From Mycobacterium asiaticum DSM 44297 (GTDB lineage Bacteria; Actinomycetota; Actinomycetes; Mycobacteriales; Mycobacteriaceae), in the NCBI RefSeq assembly GCF_000613245.1, contig NZ_HG964936.1, forward strand, positions 442,521 through 506,520: a stretch of 64,000 nt of DNA. The letters are read 5' to 3'. Shown piece after piece: positions 27,755 to 35,602 of the stretch; the stretch's first letter is position 1; each line of letters opens with the position of its first letter. Position numbers and translations under genes: made by a program. The notes below the pieces were generated by a model, which ran no database searches, had not been told where the DNA came from, and was given only the letters and a program-made list of their open reading frames with translations.

Positions 27755-28540
27755 CTAGGAGTTGCTCGCGAGCAATGTTGCCGCCGCGACTTCACGCAAA
27801 CCGTCGTTGATCGCGCCGTCGGTGCTGAGCGGCGCGAGTATGCAGGCCTCGGCCGCGGTCATTTCGGAAGCGCCGGCCGCGATCAGTTTCGCCGCCGTGA
27901 CCAGCACTCTGGTGGACGGCGGCTCGAAGTGGAAGACGTCGTCGGCGTTACGAATGGCATTGGCGCAGTGCACAAGACGCCTGGCCGTCGCGACCTCCAC
28001 CCCCGCCTCCGCGACGATCACCTCGGCCTCTTGCTCGGGCGGTAGGTATTTCATCGGGAGCGTGGCGAATCGCTGACGGAACGACGGCTTCAGCTCCTTC
28101 AGCGAGCTGCGATAGGCGGGATTGTAGGAGCAGACCAGCATGAACGAATCCGGCGCTCGGACAACCTCGTCCGCGCGATCGAGGTAGAGAGCACGGCGAT
28201 GATCGGTCAGCGAATGCAGAATGGCCAACGAATCGTGCCGGGCCTCCACCACCTCGTCGAGATAGCAGATTGCCCCTGCCTTGACTGCTCTCGTCAACGG
28301 ACCGTCCGTCCACACCACGTCACCGCCGGTGACCATGAACCGGCCGACGAGATCGGAACTGGTGAGATCGTCGTGACAGCTGATGGTGATGACGGGCTGT
28401 CCCAGCAGAGCGCCCATGTGTTCGACGAAGCGGGTCTTGCCGCACCCGGTGGGGCCGGTCAGCATTACCGGAATGCGTTCGCGGTACGCCTGTTCGAACA
28501 ATTCGACTTCGTTGCCATTGGCAATATATGTGTCAGTCAT
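27755..28540 (-). CDS. NorQ/CbbQ-type MoxR AAA+ ATPase
   Basis: A 261-aa AAA+ protein with Walker A GPTGCGKT at residues 29-36, Walker B ICYLDEVVEA and the NorQ/CbbQ/GvpN family layout (CHDDLTSSDLVGRF, SYNPAYRSSLKELKPSFRQRF). In other bacteria such ATPases pair with a VWA protein to mature or reactivate a metalloenzyme (NorBC, Rubisco, CO dehydrogenase). None of those targets is encoded here, so the nearby polytopic protein or the P450 is the likely client. The ATG overlaps the stop of the VWA gene (ATGA). Confidence 0.88.
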   Translation of the reverse strand: MTDTYIANGNEVELFEQAYRERIPVMLTGPTGCGKTRFVEHMGALLGQPVITISCHDDLTSSDLVGRFMVTGGDVVWTDGPLTRAVKAGAICYLDEVVEARHDSLAILHSLTDHRRALYLDRADEVVRAPDSFMLVCSYNPAYRSSLKELKPSFRQRFATLPMKYLPPEQEAEVIVAEAGVEVATARRLVHCANAIRNADDVFHFEPPSTRVLVTAAKLIAAGASEMTAAEACILAPLSTDGAINDGLREVAAATLLASNS

Positions 28541-30066
28541 GCGGCAACCAACTCCCGGTGGACGTGGGCAAGGACGCGCGGCAGTTCCTCGACGCTTTTG
28601 ATTCGTCTGGACCGGCGCGGCCCGAATACCTCGGGCAGCGGGTCGACGCGGGTGGGTCCGACACCGACGTAGTACACGGAGACACCGGCGTCGTTGGCTT
28701 CCTCGACGGCGTGCGCCACGTCGGCCCATGCGTAGCGGCCTTCATAACCTTCGTCCGACATCAGTCCGTCGCCGATCACGATGAGCAGACGGCGCTCCGA
28801 GGGCTGTGCCAGCAAGCGAGACGTCAAGTGGCGAATCGGTGCACCAAGCCTGGTGTACCCGCCGGTCATCAGGCCCAGGCTGCTCGGCGTCACGTAGCGG
28901 CTGTCGCGAAAGTCCTTGAGACAACGAACTTCGACGCGATGCCTGGTGTTTCCGGTGAACACGAAGATGCCGTGACGTTCGCGTGCGAGTGTCATCGCAC
29001 GCGACAGCGCGTCGGCGCATTCCAGCTCCAATCGGAAGATACGGCCGCCGTGCACGCCCAATGACGAACTTCCATCGAGTAACAACGCGGTGGTGACGTC
29101 CCGGCCGCTCGGCAGCAGTTCCCGAAAGATTCTGGGTTCGCTCGTCTGGCTGGTCACTGTGTCGATGTAGTGGCGGACATATTGGTCGACGTCGAGGTCG
29201 GATCCGTCTTCGAGCCCATTGGTCATCGCGCGGTGCGTGTGCTCCTCGAACCATTTGCGTAGATTCGCCGAGAGCGGTTGCGGCTGACCGGCGCGCGGCC
29301 CGGGCGGAAGTTCGAGAACCGCGACGTGGTCCTTCAGGAAGTTTTTGGTCCAGGCATTCCACTCGGGATAAGGAATGCCTTGCCGGCGTTCGGGACTGAT
29401 GTCTAGGTCGTTGTCCTCGGGTCGACTCGGCGGCGGCAGGTTGGGATTGCGCACACCACCGTCTCCGCCCACCGGAACGGAGTGGGCGCGGGGATGACGT
29501 TTCTGCGTAGTGGTCCACGGCATGCGGCCGAACCTCTTGATCGCGCTTGCCAACCCACGAGCACTCGAGTAGGTGCGCGGTAACGTGCCGAGCAGGGGAT
29601 ACTCGGGAAGCGACCGCCCGGCACGCGCCGTTTCGATTGCCCGGTCGAACATCGCTGCCGCGTCGAGGTCCGGGTCGCCGACCTCGATGTCAGGCAGCAC
29701 CCTGCGTAACTCGGGCATCAACCCTGGCCATTTGGCGGCGATCCAGCCCAAGGCGACACTGGCCTCGACGATCACCAGGGCGCGGTGTTCTCGGGCAGAG
29801 AGATCGGTCAACCGGTAAGTCGCGAGGCGATCTTTGGACGGCGAGCATTGCAGGGCAACCCCGCACGTCAGCGTCCGTCGGGTCCAGTCGCGGGCGAACG
29901 ACGGGTAGGGGACGAGCACGATGTCCAAGCCGCCGCTCAAGCCGAAGCTGCGTTGGGCACCGGTCATCAACCGGGCGCCTTCGCGGCGCCGGTCGCTGAG
30001 CGCCACCGCCGTCAAGGCGCAACTGCGCTCTATCGACATTGCCGACGTGTCGGCCGCTTCGCCCAC
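28537..30066 (-). CDS. NorD-like VWA-domain protein
   Basis: A 509-aa protein. The N-terminal 300 residues are of the NorD/CoxE type, with no enzymatic motif. The C-terminal VWA domain carries a full MIDAS: DGSSS, a Thr in MTGGYTRLG and an Asp in IVIGDGLM. VWA proteins of this kind work with a MoxR ATPase, encoded here by the next gene with a four-base overlap. The GTG at 30066 lies four bases after the stop of a 34-aa gene; an ATG at 30039 is an alternative. I infer a chaperone pair dedicated to the membrane protein encoded downstream. Confidence 0.85.
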   Translation of the reverse strand: MGEAADTSAMSIERSCALTAVALSDRRREGARLMTGAQRSFGLSGGLDIVLVPYPSFARDWTRRTLTCGVALQCSPSKDRLATYRLTDLSAREHRALVIVEASVALGWIAAKWPGLMPELRRVLPDIEVGDPDLDAAAMFDRAIETARAGRSLPEYPLLGTLPRTYSSARGLASAIKRFGRMPWTTTQKRHPRAHSVPVGGDGGVRNPNLPPPSRPEDNDLDISPERRQGIPYPEWNAWTKNFLKDHVAVLELPPGPRAGQPQPLSANLRKWFEEHTHRAMTNGLEDGSDLDVDQYVRHYIDTVTSQTSEPRIFRELLPSGRDVTTALLLDGSSSLGVHGGRIFRLELECADALSRAMTLARERHGIFVFTGNTRHRVEVRCLKDFRDSRYVTPSSLGLMTGGYTRLGAPIRHLTSRLLAQPSERRLLIVIGDGLMSDEGYEGRYAWADVAHAVEEANDAGVSVYYVGVGPTRVDPLPEVFGPRRSRRIKSVEELPRVLAHVHRELVAA

Positions 30067-30070
30067 GTGC

Positions 30071-30175
30071 TCAGAACGTTCCGATGTTGGAGAACATCCA
30101 GTACCAGAACCAGATGATCAAAGCGGTACCGCCCCAAGCGGCGACGTATCGCAAGAGCTCCCAAACCATATCCAT
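30071..30175 (-). CDS. 34-aa single-TM peptide
   Basis: A tiny gene encoding MDMVWELLRYVAAWGGTALI, followed by IWFWYWMFSNIGTF. Nearly all of it is one hydrophobic, Trp-rich helix. An AAGGAGA Shine-Dalgarno lies eight bases before the ATG, and the stop is only four bases from the VWA gene's GTG, so it is translated within the operon between tetR and the VWA gene. It may be a subunit or membrane anchor of the putative complex. Confidence 0.7.
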   Translation of the reverse strand: MDMVWELLRYVAAWGGTALIIWFWYWMFSNIGTF

Positions 30176-30204
30176 GCGCCAATCTCCTTATCGCGTTTCC
30201 GGGT

Positions 30205-30810
30205 TCATCGAGGCTCCAGGCTCCGGACGGCAGTGGCGATGAGCTCCCGCAGCATCGTGTCGCGCGCGGAACCGGCAGGCGTCGTGCTCAGTGCACCGTA
30301 GACGCCCAGCAGAAATAGGACGGCGCTGTAGAACGGGTTGACATCAGCGTGCACTGCACCGAGATCGCGTGCTTCCTGAATTTCACTGACCAGCAGCACA
30401 ATTAGCGGGTGATCGGTCCACTCCTCATCGCGCTTGGGCCGGGTGGGGGAAAAGTGGATTCCCAAGAAGTCTCTGAATAGTGGACCGCCGAGCCGCTGTT
30501 CGAGATCGACGACCAGTCGCGCCACCTTGGTCAGAACGGCTGCCAGGTCATGTGGTGTGGCGACAAAGCGCGCCAGGTCCGCCGCCATGCGCGCTTCTTC
30601 TCGGCTCTCCAGCTCGAGCAGGACATGCTCTTTGGTGGGGAAGTGGAAAAAGAACGTGCCGTGCGCGACTCCCGCGGCGCTGATGATCGCACTCACCTCG
30701 GCGGCCGCCATTCCTGCCCGCTGGAACTCGGCCAGCGCTGCGCCGAGCAACCGCTGACGCGTTTGCAACCGCTGCGCTTCGCGCAGAGACGTTCTGACTT
30801 GGGCAGTCAT
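30205..30810 (-). CDS. TetR-family regulator, copy A
   Basis: A 201-aa protein with an N-terminal HTH (VSAIISAAGVAHGTFFFHFP) and a helical C-terminal ligand domain. It is the first gene of the eleven-gene operon ending at 22679. A TGACTGAAGTCA palindrome lies 26 bases upstream of the ATG, so it probably represses itself and the operon until a ligand binds. The protein is a clear paralogue of the regulator at 31736-32338: AGVAHGTFFFHFPTKEHVLL is identical in both. The frame extends to a TTG at 30849, but that codon lies inside the operator. Confidence 0.85.
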   Translation of the reverse strand: MTAQVRTSLREAQRLQTRQRLLGAALAEFQRAGMAAAEVSAIISAAGVAHGTFFFHFPTKEHVLLELESREEARMAADLARFVATPHDLAAVLTKVARLVVDLEQRLGGPLFRDFLGIHFSPTRPKRDEEWTDHPLIVLLVSEIQEARDLGAVHADVNPFYSAVLFLLGVYGALSTTPAGSARDTMLRELIATAVRSLEPR

Positions 30811-30835
30811 CCTGCGCTCTGTTGTAGTCCTTTTG

Positions 30836-30849
30836 CTGACTGAAGTCAA
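30836..30849 (-). promoter_or_regulatory. TetR operator 1 (TTGACTTCAGTCAG)
   Basis: The minus strand reads TTGACTTCAGTCAG, an inverted repeat TGACT-N2-AGTCA. It lies 26 bases before the TetR copy A start. The same pattern recurs at 31713-31726 and 32449-32462, each time in front of a gene of this locus, which supports a common regulator. Confidence 0.7.
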
Positions 30850-30936
30850 CAGAAACGAGCGGACCCGCTGCCGTCGAAAGGCTTGTGTAGGGCGAAAAGA
30901 CAGCTCAAGTGCCCAACTGAAGGTTTATGACAGGAG

Positions 30937-31674
30937 TCAGTCAGAGAAGATCTCGCGATTGACCGTGTGCAGATAGGGGATCGCGAGGAATGGGGTGATG
31001 TAGAAGATGTCGTACAGCCACCAGCCGACGACCGGAAGGATGACGCCGGAGAACCGCACATCCGCGTACATGGTCATGTTGAACACGTAGCCGATCCAGA
31101 TCACCACGCCCATCCAGCAGGTGATCACCATCCACTGGTGTCCCCATCGCTTCATCTGCAAGAAGCCGATCCCGGCCGCAATCCGCATGGTGAACACGGT
31201 GAAGATCAAGCCGATCTCCCAGCCCTTCTCACCGGGGCCGGCCGCACCACCGATCCACAATTCATTGAAGTGCCAGAAGTAACCGGCATCGAACATGTTG
31301 CCCCAGCCCACCAAAAGCACTCTGCCAAGCAGGGTGTGGTTGCCGACCATGTCCAGCGCCCAGCCCACCGTATTGATCGCGGCATCGATGATGACCAGAT
31401 AGCCAAGCAGCGTGACGAGCATCGGCCGCACGGACAGGCCGGTCCGCTGCGCACGGCGTAGCAGCCAGACTCCACGAAGGAACAGGGGTAGGCCGAAGAT
31501 GCCCAGCGCAGCCGTCCCGATCAGCAGGGACCCCGAGATCAACCACTTGTCGGCCTGCCGCTGGGCGAGCCGCGACTCCTCCATGTGCTCGTCGAAGGTA
31601 AGCCCTTCACGGGCGTTATCGGTCGATGGAACGCCCATGTTCGAGCGGCGGAAGTTCAAAGTGGGCAGATTCAA
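30937..31674 (-). CDS. Polytopic membrane protein, copy B
   Basis: A 245-aa paralogue of the 231-aa protein at 26905. The segments GWGNMFDAGYFWH, NELW, GGAAGPGEK, NMTMYADVR and the last about 28 residues through to NREIFSD are kept almost unchanged, while the N-terminal 35 residues differ. I use the TTG at 31674 because GGGAGG lies six bases before it; an ATG at 31638 is possible. The gene stands alone behind operator 2, without its own NorQ/NorD or small-peptide genes, so it may share those of copy A or act without them. Confidence 0.72.
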   Translation of the reverse strand: MNLPTLNFRRSNMGVPSTDNAREGLTFDEHMEESRLAQRQADKWLISGSLLIGTAALGIFGLPLFLRGVWLLRRAQRTGLSVRPMLVTLLGYLVIIDAAINTVGWALDMVGNHTLLGRVLLVGWGNMFDAGYFWHFNELWIGGAAGPGEKGWEIGLIFTVFTMRIAAGIGFLQMKRWGHQWMVITCWMGVVIWIGYVFNMTMYADVRFSGVILPVVGWWLYDIFYITPFLAIPYLHTVNREIFSD

Positions 31675-31712
31675 TTTCGCCTCCCTTGCCCCAGCTTTTT
31701 CTAGTCGAGAAA

Positions 31713-31726
31713 CTGACTGGGGTCAA
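31713..31726 (-). promoter_or_regulatory. TetR operator 2 (TTGACCCCAGTCAG)
   Basis: The minus strand reads TTGACCCCAGTCAG, inside the gap between the TetR copy B stop and the copy B membrane gene's start, about 40 bases upstream of that start. It is the most diverged of the three sites, with one mismatch in the inverted repeat. The flanking CTG/CAG bases match operator 1 as well. Confidence 0.6.
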
Positions 31727-31735
31727 CAGTCGAGG

Positions 31736-32338
31736 CTACCGTGGTTGGAGGCTGCGCAGCGTTCGGGTCACGTAATCGTCGAGGATGGCGTCACGGGTCA
31801 GCCACGTGTTCGTCGTTGTGAGAAGTGCGTATAACCCGAGCAAAAAGAACACCGCGCTATTCATCGGGATGACGTCGGGATCGACGTCGCCACGTTGCTG
31901 CGCCTGCTCAATCTCACGGGCCACCCCGACGATGATCGGATGGTCCCGACCGTCTTCGACGGGCGGACGGGTCTGCGAAAAGTGCAGCGCTAAAAAGTCT
32001 TTGAACAATTCTTCGCCGAGCCGACGTTCCAGGCCGGATACCAACCGGACCGCTTCGTGGAGCGCGTCGGCGAGTTCTGGCCCGGTTTCCAGGAATTTGG
32101 CGAACTGGTTGGCCATCCGCTGTTCTTCGCGGTGCTCCAACTCGAGCAACACATGTTCTTTGGTGGGAAAGTGAAAGAAAAACGTGCCGTGGGCAACCCC
32201 GGCGGCGGCCACGATGGCGCCAACGTCCGCATCGGCCATCCCGGACCGCTTGAATTCGGCGACAGCCGCTCCCATCAGCCGCTCCCGCGTCTGCAGGCGC
32301 TTGGTTTCGCGTGCCGAAAGCTTATTGCTCGATGTCAT
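31736..32338 (-). CDS. TetR-family regulator, copy B
   Basis: A 200-aa TetR protein starting MTSSNKLSARETKRLQ. The HTH contains VAAAGVAHGTFFFHFPTKEH, nearly identical to the copy A regulator, so the two may bind the same palindrome. It is divergent from the SDR at 32524, with operator 3 between them. The C-terminal ligand domain differs more between the copies than the DNA-binding domain, which suggests shared operators but possibly different ligands. Confidence 0.85.
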   Translation of the reverse strand: MTSSNKLSARETKRLQTRERLMGAAVAEFKRSGMADADVGAIVAAAGVAHGTFFFHFPTKEHVLLELEHREEQRMANQFAKFLETGPELADALHEAVRLVSGLERRLGEELFKDFLALHFSQTRPPVEDGRDHPIIVGVAREIEQAQQRGDVDPDVIPMNSAVFFLLGLYALLTTTNTWLTRDAILDDYVTRTLRSLQPR

Positions 32339-32448
32339 TATGCCGCTTTTGCTGTCCGTTCTGTCTGCGTCGCAAACATGACTGCACACAGTATCGCGAT
32401 AGCCCTACTCGGGCCAGTAAGACACCAGGGCGAGGCGTAGTTCAATCG

Positions 32449-32462
32449 TTGACTTAAGTCAA
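32449..32462 (+). promoter_or_regulatory. TetR operator 3 (perfect 14-bp palindrome)
   Basis: TTGACTTAAGTCAA is its own reverse complement. It sits in the 185-base gap between the divergent TetR copy B and SDR genes, 61 bases before the SDR start, where a bound dimer could control both directions. Confidence 0.75.
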
Positions 32463-32523
32463 TTTGCGTCGTTAGATGATCACGGTATCGCCTCGTGCCG
32501 CCGTTCCACTGGGAGGAGCCCCT

Positions 32524-33312
32524 ATGGCATTGGAGCAGTTCAATTTGACGGGGCAGGTGGCCATAGTCACCGGGGCCGGCAAGGGTGTGGGCCAGGGAAT
32601 CGCGAGGGTGCTCGCCGAAGCCGGTGCGACTGTTGTGGGCACCGCGCGGACAGAGTCGGACATCGTGGCCACCATCGACGGCATCGAGGCGGCCGGCGGC
32701 AAGGGGCTGGCGCTGGTCGCGGACGCGATGAGCCGGCCGGATAGCGAGCGAGTGGTCTCGACGGCCATCGAACAATTCGGTCGGGTCGATATCCTGATCA
32801 ACAACGTCGGCGGGGCCACGTACGCGAGGTTTCTCGATATCACAGACGAAGATTTCCAACTCGCCTTTGACTGGTGCGTCACGTCTACCTTCATCATGAG
32901 CCAACTCGTCGCCCCGCACATGATCGAGGCCGGCCGGGGCAACATCGTCAACATCTCCTCGGGTTCAGCGCGTTTCGGCATCCGCGCGCTGGCCGCGTAC
33001 TGCACAGCCAAGGGTGCCCTGGAAGCACTGACCCGCGCGATGGCTCAGGAACTTGCCCCGAAAATCCGGGTCAACGCCATCGCGCTCGGTTCGTTCGCCA
33101 CCGACGGTTTACAGTCCAGCCTGGATCTGATGCCCGGGTCGCTGGAGAAGATGCAGGAGGCCACCCCGCTGCATCGCCTCGGCAATGTCGAGGACCTAGG
33201 CCGCCTCTGCGTGTACCTGAGCACGGCTGACTGCTACGCCACCAATGCGATCTTCCACGTGGACGGCGGAATCGACTCGAACAACTCGCCTTTGCCGATA
33301 CCGGACTACTGA
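32524..33312 (+). CDS. Short-chain dehydrogenase/reductase
   Basis: A 262-aa classical SDR with the cofactor loop VTGAGKGVGQGIA, NNVGGA in place of NNAG, catalytic Ser in NISSGSARFG and YCTAKG. The C-terminal region ends in HVDGG. The GGGAGGAG site five bases before the ATG fixes the start. It is the first gene of a plus-strand group with two DapB-like genes 11 bases and more downstream, and it is controlled by operator 3. A hydroxysteroid- or terpenoid-alcohol dehydrogenase would fit, but the substrate is unknown. Confidence 0.87.
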   Translation: MALEQFNLTGQVAIVTGAGKGVGQGIARVLAEAGATVVGTARTESDIVATIDGIEAAGGKGLALVADAMSRPDSERVVSTAIEQFGRVDILINNVGGATYARFLDITDEDFQLAFDWCVTSTFIMSQLVAPHMIEAGRGNIVNISSGSARFGIRALAAYCTAKGALEALTRAMAQELAPKIRVNAIALGSFATDGLQSSLDLMPGSLEKMQEATPLHRLGNVEDLGRLCVYLSTADCYATNAIFHVDGGIDSNNSPLPIPDY

Positions 33313-33323
33313 GGAGGCTGCTG

Positions 33324-34403
33324 ATGCGCCGGGTGATCCAGTTCTCCACCGGCAACGTGGGACGACATTCGTTGCGGGCCATCATCGGACGTCCAGACTT
33401 TGAATTGGTCGGAGTTCACGCCTCCGGTCCGGCAAAGGTCGGCAAGGATGCTGCTGAGTTGTGCGGGTTGACCGAGCCGAGTGGCATCACGGCCACCGAC
33501 GACCTCGACGCACTCGTTGCCCTCGACGCCGACTGCGTGGTTTATACGGCACTGGGCGAGACGCGGCCGATGGAGGTGATCGATCAAATCACCAGATTCC
33601 TCGCCGCTGGCACCAATGTGGTTGGCACATCGCTGGTTTGGCTTGCCAATCCACGACATGCCGATGAGTGGCTGCGAGAACCGTTGCAGCGGGCGTGCGA
33701 AGCGGGTAACACGTCGCTGTATGTCAACGGTATCGACCCGGGGTTCTCCGGGGACACCCTGGTCTACTCGGCGTGCAGCCTTACGACTCGAATTTCCTCG
33801 ATCACCGTCCAGGAGATATTCGACTACGCAAACTACGATGACTACGAGTTCACCGGCAAGTCAATGGGCTTCGGTCTCAAACCGGATGATGACCTGCCCA
33901 TGCTCTTCCTGCCCGGGGTTGTGGTGTCCATGTTCGGTGGCGCAATACGGAATCTGGCAGACCATCTCGGGATCACACTCGACGAGGTGCGGCAACGCGA
34001 TGAACGCTGGTACACGCCAGAACCAATCGACTGCATCATGACCAAAGTGGAGCCGGGCGGAATGGCCGCAGTCCGGTTCGCCGCCGAGGGCATCGTCGAC
34101 GGGCAGCCAGTAATCACCCTCGAACACATCACCAGACTCACCAACGCCGCGGCGCCCGATTGGCCCTACCCGCCGGACGGCCAACCCGGGGTCCACCGAG
34201 TCGTCACCGAGGGCGAACCTCGAATAGAGATCAACACCCACGTCTCGCATCCGCTCTTCGACACGACAGACGCCGGCTGCATTTCCACGGCCGCCCGCGC
34301 AATGAATGTCATCGACTGGGTGTGTCGTGCGCCCGCGGGATTGATCGCCGTCGACGAGATTCCACCCGCGGAGGCTCTTCGCGGCCTCGTGTGGAAGGAG
34401 TAG
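33324..34403 (+). CDS. DapB-like NAD(P) oxidoreductase (copy B1)
   Basis: A 359-aa protein with N-terminal RRVIQFSTGNVGRHSLRAI and the motif YVNGIDPGFSGDTLVY where its relatives have GGGIHPG. It is closest to the 25394-26452 protein. A GAGGAGG stretch precedes the ATG and the gene follows the SDR by 11 bases. With the next gene it repeats the tandem DapB-like pair of the minus-strand operon, though in the opposite orientation. Confidence 0.8.
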   Translation: MRRVIQFSTGNVGRHSLRAIIGRPDFELVGVHASGPAKVGKDAAELCGLTEPSGITATDDLDALVALDADCVVYTALGETRPMEVIDQITRFLAAGTNVVGTSLVWLANPRHADEWLREPLQRACEAGNTSLYVNGIDPGFSGDTLVYSACSLTTRISSITVQEIFDYANYDDYEFTGKSMGFGLKPDDDLPMLFLPGVVVSMFGGAIRNLADHLGITLDEVRQRDERWYTPEPIDCIMTKVEPGGMAAVRFAAEGIVDGQPVITLEHITRLTNAAAPDWPYPPDGQPGVHRVVTEGEPRIEINTHVSHPLFDTTDAGCISTAARAMNVIDWVCRAPAGLIAVDEIPPAEALRGLVWKE

Positions 34404-34405
34404 CC

Positions 34406-35497
34406 ATGACGCAGACCACAAAGGAGAAGTATCGCGTAATCCAGTGGGGCATCGGCAATGTCGGAACGCTCGCGCTGCGCCATTTCGCCGACAACCCCGT
34501 CTACGAGGTCGTCGGCGTGCTGTGTAGTCGCCCCGAGAAGGTCGGTAAAGACGCCGGCGAACTTGTCGGGGTGGCCCCGTTCGGTGTGCTCGCAACAACC
34601 GACAAGGCAGCTCTGGAAGCACTGGATGCGGACTGTGTGTTCTATGCACCGCTCTGGTCCGACATTGACGAGATCTGCCGTCTGCTGCGGGGAGGGAAGA
34701 ACGTCGTCGCCTCCGGTGGTGCCTGGTGGTACCGAACCGAAACGAACGCCGCGGACATCGACAAGATCGAGGAAGCATGCCGGGAGGGTGGCACATCGTT
34801 CCATGGCGGCGGGATTCATCCCGGCTTTGCGGCGGACCTGCTGGTGCTGACGCTGTGCCGGATCGCGAGCCGGATCGACCGTATTGACATCTACGAAGTG
34901 GTGAACTTCAACAAGGACACGCTCAAGTACCTCGACGAAATGGGATTCGGAAAGGAACCGGCTGAGTTTGAAGCGGGGAACCTGTTCGGAGCCGCGTGGT
35001 CCCTGTTCGCGCAGTCGCTGTCCATGGTGGTGGACGGCGTGGGCAAGACCGTCGAAAAGTTCACGACGGAAACAAAAGTCGGACTGGCCACGCGCGACAT
35101 TCCTTACGAGGGAACCGAAGACATGGATATGCCCGGATTGAAGGGGGTCATCAAGAAGGGCACCGTGGCATCCCAGCAGCACGAGTGGTCGGCCTGGGTA
35201 GACGGCAGGCCCTTCGTCACCCTGCATGAGATGTACTCGTTCACCGAGCACGACGCGATTGACCCCAGACCGGACTGGGACGGCTACTACCACTACCGCC
35301 TGGTGGTGCAGGGCGATGTGTCCACCGAACTGATTCTGCGCGGCGCCGCCGATGAAAACGGTGATCACGGAAATCCCGGATACACCTGGACAGCAATGGG
35401 CCCGGTCAACACCATCCCGGCCGTCTGCGATGCACCACCGGGGTTCCTCACCCACAAGGAACTCGGACTGGTGACGCTACGCGGTGTGGTGCGCTAG
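34406..35497 (+). CDS. DapB-like NAD(P) oxidoreductase (copy B2)
   Basis: A 363-aa protein beginning MTQTTKEKYRVIQWGIGNVG, with the family motif FHGGGIHPGFAADLLVL. It resembles the 24327-25379 protein throughout. GGAAGGAG lies five bases before the ATG and only two bases separate it from the preceding stop. The last shared element, HPGYTWTAMGPVN-like, matches NHPGYNWTAMGAVN in the other copy, a region that may bind substrate. Confidence 0.8.
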   Translation: MTQTTKEKYRVIQWGIGNVGTLALRHFADNPVYEVVGVLCSRPEKVGKDAGELVGVAPFGVLATTDKAALEALDADCVFYAPLWSDIDEICRLLRGGKNVVASGGAWWYRTETNAADIDKIEEACREGGTSFHGGGIHPGFAADLLVLTLCRIASRIDRIDIYEVVNFNKDTLKYLDEMGFGKEPAEFEAGNLFGAAWSLFAQSLSMVVDGVGKTVEKFTTETKVGLATRDIPYEGTEDMDMPGLKGVIKKGTVASQQHEWSAWVDGRPFVTLHEMYSFTEHDAIDPRPDWDGYYHYRLVVQGDVSTELILRGAADENGDHGNPGYTWTAMGPVNTIPAVCDAPPGFLTHKELGLVTLRGVVR

Positions 35498-35602
35498 TCG
35501 ACGCCAATTTGTTGGGTTTGCTGTGAGGCCCTTTTAACCGAGTCTCCCGGTGGGTACCTACGGAAAGTCAGGTACGGTCGGACGGCCTTCGGGAGGGTTA
35601 CA

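Noticed and set aside
27755..30066. Calling the pair a nitric oxide reductase activation system
   Set aside because: The proteins are NorQ/NorD-like, but no NorB or NorC is encoded in the window, so the name would mislead. Only the MoxR-VWA type is supported.
26905..31674. Ammonia/methane monooxygenase subunit (AmoC/PmoC) or AveC-type spirocyclase identity for the polytopic proteins
   Set aside because: From memory, the characteristic AmoC/PmoC motif with Asp and two His and the AveC-like pattern are both absent. No family could be assigned.
34166..35455. Long minus-strand frame opposite the DapB-like copy B genes
   Set aside because: It is a shadow of the plus-strand genes, rich in Arg/His/Gly with no family resemblance, a common artefact in high-GC DNA.
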